64,000 nucleotides of DNA from Coriobacteriia bacterium (GCA_030651765.1 JAUSBY010000002.1:1-64000); one strand, 5' to 3'; shown: positions 46,086 to 54,992, counted from the first letter of the stretch. The notes: a model not told the origin generated them from the sequence alone. Numbers and translations are program-made.

Positions 46086-46355
46086 ATGGCGCGCATGGTA
46101 CGCAAGCAGATCGTCATCGATCCCGAGCAGGAGCGCGCGCTCGAAGCGCGCGCCAAGGCGCTCGGCGTATCGCAGTCCGCGCTCGTCCGGCAGGCGATCG
46201 ACTCGCTGCTGCAAGATGCCGAGGAGCAGGAGCGCAGACTGCAAGCGTGGGAGCGGCTCAGGGCGGGCAGCGAAAGGGCGGCTCGGGATGGTATCGGTAG
46301 CGGGGGGCTCGGATGGAACCGAGAGGAGCTTCATGAGCGCGGTGGCTCTCGTTGA
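46086..46355 (+). CDS. Ribbon-helix-helix antitoxin (VapB-like)
   Basis: 89 residues. The N-terminal half is a ribbon-helix-helix: strand 'VRKQIVIDPEQ', helices 'ERALEARAKALGVSQSALVRQAI' segments. The C-terminus is flexible and charged, as in antitoxins that wrap their toxin. It overlaps the PIN toxin start. Its promoter region has TATAGT near 46024 and a GTAAcTTAC dyad (46034-46042) that could be an operator. Confidence 0.82.
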   Translation: MARMVRKQIVIDPEQERALEARAKALGVSQSALVRQAIDSLLQDAEEQERRLQAWERLRAGSERAARDGIGSGGLGWNREELHERGGSR

Positions 46356-46788
46356 CACGAACGTCTTGATCTACGCGTTCGACGATGACGAGCAGGACAA
46401 GCGGCTCCGGGCTCTGCGAGTGTTGGATTCGCTTGTCCGGGATGCGCGTGGTGCCGTGAGCGCCCAGGTGCTGGCGGAGTTCTACTCGGTTCTATCGCGC
46501 CGGTTCAGGCACCGCCTGACTTCCGAGGTGGCAGCCGGCCATGTGAGGGACTGGGCCGACGCCCTGACCACGCACGACACGTCTGTCGGCGTCGTGCTCG
46601 AGGCACTTCGCGGCGCGATCCGCTATCAGATGCCCTACTACGACGCGCAGATCTGGGCGGTGGCGCGCGTGAACCGGATCCCCCTCGTGCTCTCGGAGGA
46701 CTTCGCCGACGGCACGGTCATCGAGGGCGTGCGCTTTGCGAACCCCTTCGCCGAGGGGTTCGATCTGGATGCTCTCCTCACGGCGTAG
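46333..46788 (+). CDS. vapC: PIN-domain RNase toxin (VapC-like)
   Basis: 151 residues. The acidic metal-binding residues of PIN RNases are present: 'LVDTNVLIYAF', 'QVLAEFYSVL', 'YYDAQIWAVA' and 'LSEDFADG'. It likely cleaves specific RNAs when free of antitoxin. ATG 46333 follows GAGAGGAG and lies inside the antitoxin gene (23-base overlap). The stop directly abuts the stop of the convergent giant gene. Confidence 0.88.
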   Translation: MSAVALVDTNVLIYAFDDDEQDKRLRALRVLDSLVRDARGAVSAQVLAEFYSVLSRRFRHRLTSEVAAGHVRDWADALTTHDTSVGVVLEALRGAIRYQMPYYDAQIWAVARVNRIPLVLSEDFADGTVIEGVRFANPFAEGFDLDALLTA

Positions 46789-49700
46789 CTACCGCCTGCG
46801 CGCCCACTTGAAGCCGGCGAACTGCCCGGAGACCTTCTCCATGAAGTCCGGCAGCCCGCCGCTGTAGCCGGCAGTCTTCAGGCGCGCTTCTGCCTCGGCT
46901 GGCGTGATTCGCCCGGAGTTCACATCATCGACCGCCACCATGCCCTCTTGGATATGGGGCGGTAGGTCCTTCACCTCGTAGCCCTGCATATCGTAGCCGT
47001 GACGCACGCCCTCGAGAGAGTGGGTCGCTTTGCTGGCCTGCTTGTAGGCGTCGAGGATGTTGCCCTCGTGGTATGCCTCGGCCACCTTGGTCTCGTACGT
47101 CTTGCCGTAGCCCTCGGGGTCGAGCAGCGTCGAGCAGCCCTCCTTAACCAGGTCGATGTTGGGCCTGACCTGCGTCTTCTCCCACGTCTGCGTCTGCTCG
47201 TTCCAGACGGTGCGCTGGTCGGCCATGTCGATGCTCGCCTCGGCGTGGTACTGGTCGGTGCCGAGTTGCTGGTGGTCCTTCGCCCACTTTGCGGCCCCCT
47301 TGGGATCGGCGGGCCCGCCGGTCTCCCCGGCGAAGATCCTCTGCGACTCCGGCACCCACGTCTCCTTCTTGAGTTCGATGAAGCTCCTCTGGCCGGTGAC
47401 GGGGTCGGTGACCACGTAGCCCGCGCGGTAGTCGCGGTCCACGCCGTCGGGGGTGCCGACGTTGCGGATCTCGACCTCGCGGCCCTGGGCATCCGGGACG
47501 TTCTGTTCGATCCAGCTCTTGAGCTTTGCGTCGTGGCCCGCATAGATCTTCGCGCGGGTGGTGGCGACCTTCTTCCAGAGGTCGGGATGGTTCTTTCGCA
47601 GCTCGCGCATGGCGTCCGGATCCCGCATGATGCGCTCGACGGTGGGCGGGTCGACTTCGCCGAAGGTGCCGGTCCGTCGCTTGAGGTCGCTCGCGATACC
47701 TTCGGCTCGGACCTTCGGGTCGGCGTGGCTTGTTCGCGGGTCAGTGTCCGGCGCCTTTTCGACGACCGGCTCGGCGGGCTTCTGCTCGGGCTTCTGCTCG
47801 GGTTTGGCGTCGGCATCGGTTTCGGCCGGTTTCTTCTTGGGTTCGGCCGCATCTGCATCGCGCCGCGAGGCGTCGGCGTCCCCGGTGCGCGTCTCGGCAT
47901 CGGGTGTGCGGTCCCGGGGCGTCGTGTCGGCGTCCGGAGTGTCGGTCCTCGGACGGGTGGCGGCATCCGCATCGCTGCCCGGGGTCCGGGTGCGCGGGGC
48001 ATCGGGTGTCACGCCGTCAGGTCCGGCGGCCGGGGTACGTGGAGGCGGCGCGTCTCCTGCGGCGGGAACCCTCGTGCGCGGCGCGTCAGGAGTGGCCGCA
48101 GGGGTCTTCGCGCGTGGCCCGTCGGGTGTCGCGGGGGTCTTCGCCCGTGGCGTATCGGGCGTTGCCGTCTTCGGCGTGCCGGCATCGGCCCCGGCCGCGC
48201 CCTTGCCGCGCAGCGACGCGAGCGTGATGCCGCGCTTGCTGGCGGCCCACTTGAGGAATGCGATGAGGCCCTCATCGCGGAGCTGTCGGCCGACGTTCTT
48301 CATGGCGTTGGTGACCGAGAGGTTCGGATCGTTGTAGAGCTCCTTGGCGAAGAAGTAGGCGATGAACAGCGCGTAGCCGATGGCCTTGTTCTTGCCGGAG
48401 AGCTTGGCGAGGAAGTCGGGGTCGGTGACGGCGCCTTCGAGCACGCCGGTGATCGTGGAGGTCTGCGCCATGAGCCAGTCATCCAGGCCGCCGCCTGCGA
48501 GCCATACTTCCATCGCCGAGACGAGCAGCGGCTTGAGCATGCCGATGGCCATGGAGCCGACGACGCCGACGTAGGATCCGCTGGCCACGCCGAACGCGAT
48601 GTCGCCACACCAGGACACCCAGTCGAGCGTGTCCTCGATCTGCTGGTTCCACCAGGCGGCGTCGAGGTGCTCGTGCTTCTCCTTCATGATCTGGTCGTGC
48701 GCGAAGTTCCAAATCTGCTTGCGCATGTAGAAGAGGCCCTCGGCGCCCATCGTGCGCGAGCGCTCGGCCACGAGCGCGTAGAGGCGATCCTGGTGCTCGG
48801 CCGGGACGTAGTAGCGGATGATGTCGAGGCAGTTGTCGCGCTCGGTCTCCCACGCATCCGAGTACGGCTCCATGTTCACGCCGAGCAGACGCAGCGGCAC
48901 GAGCGCCGAGAAGTGGTCGGCGTCGTATCCCGGGATGCTCGCGAGGAGCGCCGCGGGGACGGGCTCGCCCGCGGTGGGGAGCTTCCGCTCCAGCGAGGCG
49001 TTGAAGGTGGCGCTCGGGATGTTGAGCGCACGCACGCCCGCCGGCTCGACGGTGAGCCCGCCAGCCTTGAGCCCGGCGTGCCCGCTCGTGCCCTCCTGCC
49101 CGCCGATCTCGAGCAGGGCCCGCTCGGCCAGGCCGATGTCGGGAGCGATCTCGCCGGTGGCGGGGTCGCTGACGAAGACGCGCAGGTCGATCGCGGTCGT
49201 GCGTGCGCTCCCGTCTGCGGCGAGTGGGAAGGCTCCGGTCGACGGGTCCACGTTCGTGCGGTCGATGAAGAGGCCTTCTTGGGTGACGATGACCTCGACG
49301 CGGCGCCGGAGTTCGTCGTAGCCGTCGGCGGTCGCCACGACTATGAGTGTGGATGCGGTCTGCGGGCGCGTGGGATCGAGGTTGTCGCCGCCGTCTTCGG
49401 TGAGCGTGAGCGTGGCGGCCGCAGGGCCGGTCGGCTCGATCGAGGGCGTCGCGATCGCGCGGGAGCCCTCGCGCCACAGCGTGTCGAACTGCCACGGCGT
49501 GTCACCCGCGTTGGTGATGGTGATCGCGACCTCGGCAACGGAGCCCGACTCAGCGGCGAACGACACCTCGTCGGGCTTGGCATCCATCTCCGGCAGCCCC
49601 GCAAGCGGGATCGCCACGAGTTCGGTGAGCGGCCTCGCCCCGAGCTGCGCGGTCACGCGCACGATCGCGCTCTCGGGCGGCTGCACGGGGCTCGTCGGGT

Positions 49701-51039
49701 CGGGCTGCGAGGCCATCACGCTGATGGCGCGGCCCTCCTCGTAGTCGATCGCTTCGGAGATCTCGAGCCACTCCGAGTCCTCGGCAAAGGCGATCGTCGC
49801 GCGCAGGGAGGCGGCATCTAGAGCGGGATCGGTGGCATCGGCGCCGAGGAGCTCGACTGCCGCGATGAGCGTGATCGAGTGCTCGCCCTGCGTGCGGAGC
49901 GCGATCGTCCCGGCGGGCTCGATCCGCGTGACGATGCGGCTCTCACCTGCGGCGGCAACGCCCACAGACGCGGTGGTCATGCCGAGTGCGGACTGTGCCT
50001 CGACGGTGATGGCCGAGCCTGCGGTGATCGCGCCGGTCTGCCACACGACGGTCGAGAGCGTGCCGTACGCGGTCTGCGGTTGCGCGCTCACCCCGGCCGG
50101 CGGATGCAGCACGACGGCGGCGTCGCTGGCGGGTTGGTAGGTTCCGTTGGGCAAGACCTTGAATACCTGGACGGTGAAGGATGCCGAGTGCTCGGCGCTC
50201 ACCTGGATCGAGCGGCTCGAGAGCTGGAGGATGTAGCCTACCGGCTGGTCGGGCGGGGGCTCCTCGGCTCCGGTCTTCGCGCGCGCACTTGCCGCAGCGC
50301 CGGCGAGCGCGACTGCGGCCGCAGCGACTGCGCCGATGCCGCCGGCCACGGTACGCCAGGGCGAGCTGTCGCCGCCGGTGGTGCCAGCGCTCGACGGCGT
50401 GCCCGACGAGCCGGCGAAGCGCAGGGAGGCCAGAACCTTCTCCACGTCGGCAGTGATCGGGCCGAGCTCGCCGCTGTGGTCGCCTCCACTCCACTCGGGC
50501 CACCACACGCTCGAAAGAGCTCCGACCGTGATGCCGCCACTACCGGTGGGAATCCAGTACCACGAGTAGTTGCTGTAGAACGAGTCGATGTCGCCGTCGG
50601 TCGGCTGCATCGTAGTGGATCTGATGACATACGCTTCCAGGCCGCCGAGAGATGTCAGTTCGGCGTCTTCCCACACTGGTTTGACGGTCTGGCCGTCTAT
50701 GCCCGGGGCCCCGCGCTCGAGTGAACGTGTTTCGAAGTCCTCGAACGAGGAGTAGGGCGCATACTCGTCACCCTCGTTCACGACAGCCACAAAGATCTTT
50801 CCGAGGCCGGTCCACTCCAGGCCGTTGGTCGCGCTGGCACCGTACTGGCCCTGGATCCACAAGAAGGTGCCGTCCCCGCCTTCGAGTATCCAGTTGGACG
50901 GCATCTCGTAGTCGGTCACGAGGTCGGCGGCGAAGGCCACGGCTGGCACCAGGAGCAGCGAGGCGAGCACGACGAGCATGCCAGCCGCTGCGATGCGGCG
51001 CGCCAGTGCATGGCGGTGCGGGCGTGGGTTCGTGCTCAT
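46789..51039 (-). CDS. Giant secreted multi-domain protein with toxin-like C-terminal domain
   Basis: 1416 residues; no family recognised overall. Signal peptide (about 1-37), an exported globular domain to about 215, a hydrophobic segment (about 230-258), and several Ig-like/beta-sandwich segments (about 275-670, e.g. 'SVAEVAITITNAGDTPWQF'). A helical region follows (about 725-945), partly hydrophobic ('IGMLKPLLVSAMEVWLAGG', 'YALFIAYFFAKELY'), then a Pro/Thr/Ala/Asp linker of repeated 'TPDxPRxxTP' units (about 950-1105). The C-terminal ~300 residues carry 'VDRDYRAGYVV...FIELKKE', a D...ExK arrangement like PD-(D/E)xK nucleases. This modular order resembles polymorphic toxins. It follows the zinc-ribbon gene with no gap. 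No immunity gene lies downstream (VapC is convergent). Confidence 0.7.
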   Translation of the reverse strand: MSTNPRPHRHALARRIAAAGMLVVLASLLLVPAVAFAADLVTDYEMPSNWILEGGDGTFLWIQGQYGASATNGLEWTGLGKIFVAVVNEGDEYAPYSSFEDFETRSLERGAPGIDGQTVKPVWEDAELTSLGGLEAYVIRSTTMQPTDGDIDSFYSNYSWYWIPTGSGGITVGALSSVWWPEWSGGDHSGELGPITADVEKVLASLRFAGSSGTPSSAGTTGGDSSPWRTVAGGIGAVAAAAVALAGAAASARAKTGAEEPPPDQPVGYILQLSSRSIQVSAEHSASFTVQVFKVLPNGTYQPASDAAVVLHPPAGVSAQPQTAYGTLSTVVWQTGAITAGSAITVEAQSALGMTTASVGVAAAGESRIVTRIEPAGTIALRTQGEHSITLIAAVELLGADATDPALDAASLRATIAFAEDSEWLEISEAIDYEEGRAISVMASQPDPTSPVQPPESAIVRVTAQLGARPLTELVAIPLAGLPEMDAKPDEVSFAAESGSVAEVAITITNAGDTPWQFDTLWREGSRAIATPSIEPTGPAAATLTLTEDGGDNLDPTRPQTASTLIVVATADGYDELRRRVEVIVTQEGLFIDRTNVDPSTGAFPLAADGSARTTAIDLRVFVSDPATGEIAPDIGLAERALLEIGGQEGTSGHAGLKAGGLTVEPAGVRALNIPSATFNASLERKLPTAGEPVPAALLASIPGYDADHFSALVPLRLLGVNMEPYSDAWETERDNCLDIIRYYVPAEHQDRLYALVAERSRTMGAEGLFYMRKQIWNFAHDQIMKEKHEHLDAAWWNQQIEDTLDWVSWCGDIAFGVASGSYVGVVGSMAIGMLKPLLVSAMEVWLAGGGLDDWLMAQTSTITGVLEGAVTDPDFLAKLSGKNKAIGYALFIAYFFAKELYNDPNLSVTNAMKNVGRQLRDEGLIAFLKWAASKRGITLASLRGKGAAGADAGTPKTATPDTPRAKTPATPDGPRAKTPAATPDAPRTRVPAAGDAPPPRTPAAGPDGVTPDAPRTRTPGSDADAATRPRTDTPDADTTPRDRTPDAETRTGDADASRRDADAAEPKKKPAETDADAKPEQKPEQKPAEPVVEKAPDTDPRTSHADPKVRAEGIASDLKRRTGTFGEVDPPTVERIMRDPDAMRELRKNHPDLWKKVATTRAKIYAGHDAKLKSWIEQNVPDAQGREVEIRNVGTPDGVDRDYRAGYVVTDPVTGQRSFIELKKETWVPESQRIFAGETGGPADPKGAAKWAKDHQQLGTDQYHAEASIDMADQRTVWNEQTQTWEKTQVRPNIDLVKEGCSTLLDPEGYGKTYETKVAEAYHEGNILDAYKQASKATHSLEGVRHGYDMQGYEVKDLPPHIQEGMVAVDDVNSGRITPAEAEARLKTAGYSGGLPDFMEKVSGQFAGFKWARRR

Positions 51040-51723
51040 CTAGGACCGCCTCCTCAAGGCCACCGAGGCCGTCTTGAGCGCCATCACAAGCGCCGAAGCC
51101 ATGGCGACGACCATCGGAAGCGTCGAGAGAAGCGGCATCCCGCTGCGAACGCCGCCGATGAGCGTTACGCCGAGCGAGATTACCTGCACGAGTGCGGTCC
51201 CGAGCGACACGACGCCCGTGAGACCGCGCAGCGCGCCGCCCTTGGAGCCCGTGATGAGCGAGAGGAGCGCGGTCGTGCCGCCGGCGAGCGCGCGGGGCAG
51301 AGCGCCTACGAGCGCGCTGCCACCGCCGGAGAGGCCAGCGACGATGAGGTCGAGCGCGGTGGTGACGGCCATCGCGAGGCCAGGCTTCTTGAGCGAGCGT
51401 TGTGCGAGTGTGCGTGCACCCGGCATCGCGACGCGGGAGAGCATCCCGCGCAGGTCGGGAGTCTCACCGGCGACGATCGTCTGCCAGGGGAGCGAGGCTG
51501 CCATGCCGCCGACGGCAGCGACCTGGGCGACCGCGCCATACGCCTGGCGTGCGGTCCCGGTCACTTGACCGGCTTGCTGGATGAGGGTGGGTGCCGAAGC
51601 CGGAGCGGCGGCCGGAGCGGTCAGCGACCCACTCCGTGATGTACCACATCGCGTGCAGAAGGTCTCATCTCCCGTGAACTGCGCGCCGCACGCCGTGCAG
51701 AAGGCCATGTCCCGATCACCCAT
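51040..51723 (-). CDS. Zinc-ribbon multi-pass membrane protein paired with the giant protein
   Basis: 227 residues. N-terminal zinc ribbon 'CTACG...CTRCG' (CxxC-x12-CxxC), an Ala-rich linker, then Gly/Ala/Leu-rich hydrophobic helices through the C-terminus. GGAGGATC precedes ATG 51723. The giant secreted protein's ATG directly follows this stop, so the two are surely co-transcribed and perhaps functionally linked (membrane partner or immunity). Function unknown. Confidence 0.65.
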   Translation of the reverse strand: MGDRDMAFCTACGAQFTGDETFCTRCGTSRSGSLTAPAAAPASAPTLIQQAGQVTGTARQAYGAVAQVAAVGGMAASLPWQTIVAGETPDLRGMLSRVAMPGARTLAQRSLKKPGLAMAVTTALDLIVAGLSGGGSALVGALPRALAGGTTALLSLITGSKGGALRGLTGVVSLGTALVQVISLGVTLIGGVRSGMPLLSTLPMVVAMASALVMALKTASVALRRRS

Positions 51724-51828
51724 ATTGATCCTCCGACGTCTGAGGTCTGCATCATGAGTGTAAGTCTGGGGGTGTGAACGCACCACACGAATGTTGCCGG
51801 GCAGCGCCCCGCGATGACACGCGGCGCC

Positions 51829-51893
51829 TTGACAGCGCGTTCGAGATGTACTAAATAATGAGTCGAACGACTAACAACGTGAGTCAAACGACT
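51829..51893 (+). promoter_or_regulatory. Promoter with two operator copies AGTCG-AA-CGACT ahead of the HEPN/MNT system
   Basis: A -35 TTGACA (51829-51834) is followed 17 bases later by AT-rich TAAATAAT. Site 1, AGTCGAACGACT (51861-51872), is a perfect dyad. Site 2, AGTCAAACGACT (51882-51893), differs by one base. Centres are 21 bp apart, two helical turns, so dimers would sit on the same face. Fits autoregulation by the Phd-like domain of the gene behind it. Confidence 0.7.
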
Positions 51894-51905
51894 AAGGATA
51901 ATGCC

Positions 51906-52754
51906 GTGAATATGATCTCCGTGGCAGAGTTGCGGAGAAGCCTGTCCGGGGCGCTTGATGCCGCGGAGGCGGGCAGCAGGGTCGTCGTGACACGCCATGG
52001 CCGGCCGGTCGCGATACTCTCTCCGATCGAAGGCTCGGAAGTGGCGTCCACCGCGTCGGCCGCCGGGGATGCGCACCTCAGCGACGGGTCGCTCGCGCAT
52101 GAAAGTCGTGCCACGTATGCCGCAGGCGTCACTCGAGCCGACGAGCCGATCAGCGCACCGGTGCGGTCCGACCAGTGGAGCGATCGTCTCTTCGCGAGTG
52201 TGGGCGTGCGGCGGGTGCTCTCGCTGTTCGTGCTGCAGCCCGAGCGGGTGTTCTACCAACGTGAGGTCGCCCGTACGGCTGGCGTTCCGCTCCGCTCGGC
52301 GCAGTTGGCGCTCGATCGGCTTGTGGGGCTCGGCCTGGTCGACGCCGAGCGCTCGGGCAATCGCATGCACTACTCGGCGGTCCGCTCACCGGCATTCGAT
52401 GCCTTCCGGCAGTGGGCGATCCCCGAGGTATCGCTCGTTCCGATACTTCGGGAGGCGCTCGAGCCGCTTGGTGACGCGATCGAGATGGCGTTCGTGTATG
52501 GCTCGACGGCGGCCGGAGAGGACACCGCCACGAGTGACATCGACCTGATGATCGTGGGCGAGGCGGACACGTACGAGGTCATCCAGGCGCTTGATCCGGT
52601 CCGCGAGCGTGTGGGACGGGAGATCAACATCTCCCGATACGCGCCTGCTGAGTTTCACGCCAGGCTAGCCGAGCGTTCGCACTTTGTGACGACCGTGATG
52701 CGCAGCCCGATTCTGCGGGTGATCGGTGCGGAGGGGCCGCGACATGACCACTGA
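51906..52754 (+). CDS. Phd/YefM-like domain fused to winged helix and MNT nucleotidyltransferase (antitoxin candidate)
   Basis: 282 residues, three modules. The N-terminus 'MISVAELRRSLSGALDAAEAGSRVVVTRHGRPVAILSP' pattern is a Phd/YefM antitoxin DNA-binding domain. A winged helix follows (about 85-165, 'FYQREVARTAGVPLRSAQLALDRL'). The C-terminal MNT nucleotidyltransferase has GSTAAG...DIDLMIVG (GS-x10-DxD). In HEPN/MNT systems, MNT proteins AMPylate and silence the HEPN RNase. GTG 51906 has AAGGA seven bases upstream; ATG 51858 would lie inside the operator. The HEPN gene overlaps its end. Confidence 0.8.
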   Translation: MNMISVAELRRSLSGALDAAEAGSRVVVTRHGRPVAILSPIEGSEVASTASAAGDAHLSDGSLAHESRATYAAGVTRADEPISAPVRSDQWSDRLFASVGVRRVLSLFVLQPERVFYQREVARTAGVPLRSAQLALDRLVGLGLVDAERSGNRMHYSAVRSPAFDAFRQWAIPEVSLVPILREALEPLGDAIEMAFVYGSTAAGEDTATSDIDLMIVGEADTYEVIQALDPVRERVGREINISRYAPAEFHARLAERSHFVTTVMRSPILRVIGAEGPRHDH

Positions 52755-53190
52755 GGGCGTCAAGCGACTACCGGCATCACCGGACGAGATAGCCAAGCTC
52801 CTTGTTCGCTACCGGCGCCACCTTCGTGACGCCGGAATTCCAAACCGAGACGCCGATTCACGGTACTGCAGCTACTTCGATGCGGGTCTCGCCCTTACCA
52901 AGATCGCAGCTCGGGCACACGCATTGCGGGTCACCAGTTCGAACATGAACCACTTCGTGCAAATCCAGCTCGCGAAGTCCATCCTGGGCAAGGATGCTGC
53001 TCCGCCACTCTCACTCCTTGAGAATGCGCGAACCAAGCGTAACCACGCGACGTACGATGAGGCCGGTACGATCTCGGAGGCCGAGGTCGATGAGCTTGAA
53101 CGGACCGTTGTGCGACTCGAGCGGCTCGTCTGCGAATGGCTCGCCCGTCACCATCCCGACCTGCTGCCCCCGGAGCTGCCACTCGGCTAG
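52744..53190 (+). CDS. HEPN-domain protein (RNase toxin candidate)
   Basis: 148 residues, all-alpha. The Rx4-6H motif of HEPN RNases appears as R-TKRN-H in 'ENARTKRNHATYDEAG'. The ATG overlaps the MNT gene stop by 11 bases, as typical of these pairs. Expected to be a metal-independent RNase controlled by the MNT partner; the target RNA is unknown. Confidence 0.78.
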   Translation: MTTEGVKRLPASPDEIAKLLVRYRRHLRDAGIPNRDADSRYCSYFDAGLALTKIAARAHALRVTSSNMNHFVQIQLAKSILGKDAAPPLSLLENARTKRNHATYDEAGTISEAEVDELERTVVRLERLVCEWLARHHPDLLPPELPLG

Positions 53191-53199
53191 AATGGGCCC

Positions 53200-54606
53200 A
53201 TGGACACCAACGCCCTGCTGCGCACACTCCCCAAAGTCGACGAGCTCCTGAAGCGCGAGGACGTCGCCGCTCTCGGCGACACACACGGCCATGCGCTCAC
53301 GCTCGAGGCACTCCGGGAAGCGCTCGACGCCACGCGAGACGCGATCCGCGCAGGCGAGGTCGTCGAGGTCTCCGCAGACGCGATCGCCGCCGACGCGGCC
53401 ACGCGGATCGCCGCGAAAGCCCGCCGTTCGCTCCGTCGCGTCATCAACGCAACCGGCATCGTGGTGCACACCAACCTCGGCAGGTCACCGCTGGCGGTAG
53501 CCGCGGTCGAAGCGGTGGGCGAGGTCGCCCGCGGCTACTCCACGCTCGAGTACGACGTGGATAGCGGCGAACGGGGCAGCCGCCACGTGCACGTCGAGGA
53601 GCTCATCTGCCGGCTGACCGGGGCCGAGGCCGCGATGGCCGTCAACAACAACGCCTCGGCCGTGCTGCTGGGTCTCGCCGCGCTCGCGCGCCGCAAGGAA
53701 GCGATCGTCTCCCGCGGGCAGCTCGTGGAGATCGGCGGCAGCTTCCGCATACCCGACATCATGCGCGAGAGCGGCGCGAAGATGATCGAGGTGGGCACCA
53801 CCAACAAGACGCATCTGCGCGACTATGAGAACGCCATCACCGCGCGCACCGGGCTCATCCTCAAGGTGCACTCCAGCAACTACCGCGTGGTGGGCTTCAC
53901 CGAGGAAGTGCCAGTGGCCGATCTCGTGGCTCTCGGGGCGAAGCACGGCGTCCCGGTGTTCGAGGACCAGGGCTCGGGCGTGCTGATCGATCTTGCGCGC
54001 TTCGGCCTGCCGGGAGAGCCCACCGTGGGCGCCTCGATCGCGGCCGGGGCCGATCTCGTGAGTGCCAGCGGCGACAAGCTCCTCGGCGGACCGCAGGCAG
54101 GCATCCTCGCCGGCACGGCCGAGGTCATCGCCCGCCTCAAGAAGCACCCGCTCGCGCGCTGCGTGCGTCTCGACAAGATGACGCTTGCGGCGCTCGAGGT
54201 CACGCTGCGACTGTATCTGCACGAAGAGCGGCTCTTCGCCCAGGTTCCGACGCTTCGCATGCTCACCATGACCGCCGATGAGGCTGCCCGGCGTGCCGGG
54301 GACCTCGCATCCGCGATCCTCGCCGCCTGCGACGACGCCTACGAAGTGGCGACCGCCGCCGATGTATCGCGCGCCGGGGGTGGCGCGCTGCCGATGGAGG
54401 ACATCCCGACGACGGTGGTGACGGTGACGCCTCGGGAGGGGAGCGCGAACGCGCTCGAGGAGCGACTGCGCCTCGGCGAGCCGGCGGTCATCGCGCGTCT
54501 CAAGGACGGCCGCCTGTTGCTCGATCCGCGCACGCTCGATTCGGATGAGGAGCCCGAGGTCGTTGCGGCGCTTGCCCGGGCAGGGCGCCTCGGTACCACG
54601 GGCTAG
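53200..54606 (+). CDS. selA: L-seryl-tRNA(Sec) selenium transferase SelA
   Basis: 468 residues. PLP enzyme converting Ser-tRNA(Sec) to Sec-tRNA(Sec) with selenophosphate. The PLP lysine is in 'VSASGDKLLGGPQAG'. 'VINATGIVVHTNLGRSPL' and 'YDVDSGERGSRH' are family signatures. It begins 10 bases after the HEPN gene but belongs functionally with selB and selD. Confidence 0.97.
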   Translation: MDTNALLRTLPKVDELLKREDVAALGDTHGHALTLEALREALDATRDAIRAGEVVEVSADAIAADAATRIAAKARRSLRRVINATGIVVHTNLGRSPLAVAAVEAVGEVARGYSTLEYDVDSGERGSRHVHVEELICRLTGAEAAMAVNNNASAVLLGLAALARRKEAIVSRGQLVEIGGSFRIPDIMRESGAKMIEVGTTNKTHLRDYENAITARTGLILKVHSSNYRVVGFTEEVPVADLVALGAKHGVPVFEDQGSGVLIDLARFGLPGEPTVGASIAAGADLVSASGDKLLGGPQAGILAGTAEVIARLKKHPLARCVRLDKMTLAALEVTLRLYLHEERLFAQVPTLRMLTMTADEAARRAGDLASAILAACDDAYEVATAADVSRAGGGALPMEDIPTTVVTVTPREGSANALEERLRLGEPAVIARLKDGRLLLDPRTLDSDEEPEVVAALARAGRLGTTG

Positions 54607-54617
54607 GTGGTGCCGCC

Positions 54618-54992
54618 GTGGGTCTCGACAACTACGCGTCCCGCTCGCTTGACGAAGTCGAGCTCACTCCCGACGATGCGCGCGCCTTCGAAGAGGCCGG
54701 GCTGCACCTGTGCGGTGGCATCTTCTCCGGCGCGGAGTCCTCGTTCAGAGGCAAGATGTACTGGGACCTCGTCTTCCAGGCCACGGGCATCAACATCGGC
54801 GAGGATCTCACGCCGAACGAGGTGCGTGAGCTCTCGGCGCTGCTCGACGTGTTCACGCCCGACGAACTCGCTGCGTTCTCGGTGGAGCGCGATGTGGTGA
54901 AAGGTCCCCACGACGCGGTGGTCTGCGCAGACCTCCAGCACTTCTTCCGCATCTGCGCGCGACGTGGATTGGGGCTGATCGCGTGGAGCTGA
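54618..54992 (+). CDS. Conserved-looking unknown gene between selA and selB
   Basis: 124 residues, soluble, acidic. 'DNYASRSLDEVELTPDDARAFEEAGLHLCGGIFSGAESSF' elements and a C-terminal 'VCADLQHFFRICARRGLG' contain three cysteines. No family recognised. GTG 54618 lies 12 bases after the selA stop and the end is 43 bases before selB. The context suggests a selenium-related or translation-related role, but that is guilt by association. Confidence 0.6.
   Translation: MGLDNYASRSLDEVELTPDDARAFEEAGLHLCGGIFSGAESSFRGKMYWDLVFQATGINIGEDLTPNEVRELSALLDVFTPDELAAFSVERDVVKGPHDAVVCADLQHFFRICARRGLGLIAWS

Noticed and set aside
46999-49821. 940-codon open frame opposite the giant secreted protein
   Set aside because: Codon pattern of the opposite strand explains it; low-complexity translation. 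The minus-strand frame has a signal peptide and domain order.
51858-51905. ATG 51858 as start of the MNT fusion
   Set aside because: No ribosome site, and it would put both operator dyads and the transcription start inside the coding region; GTG 51906 fits better.
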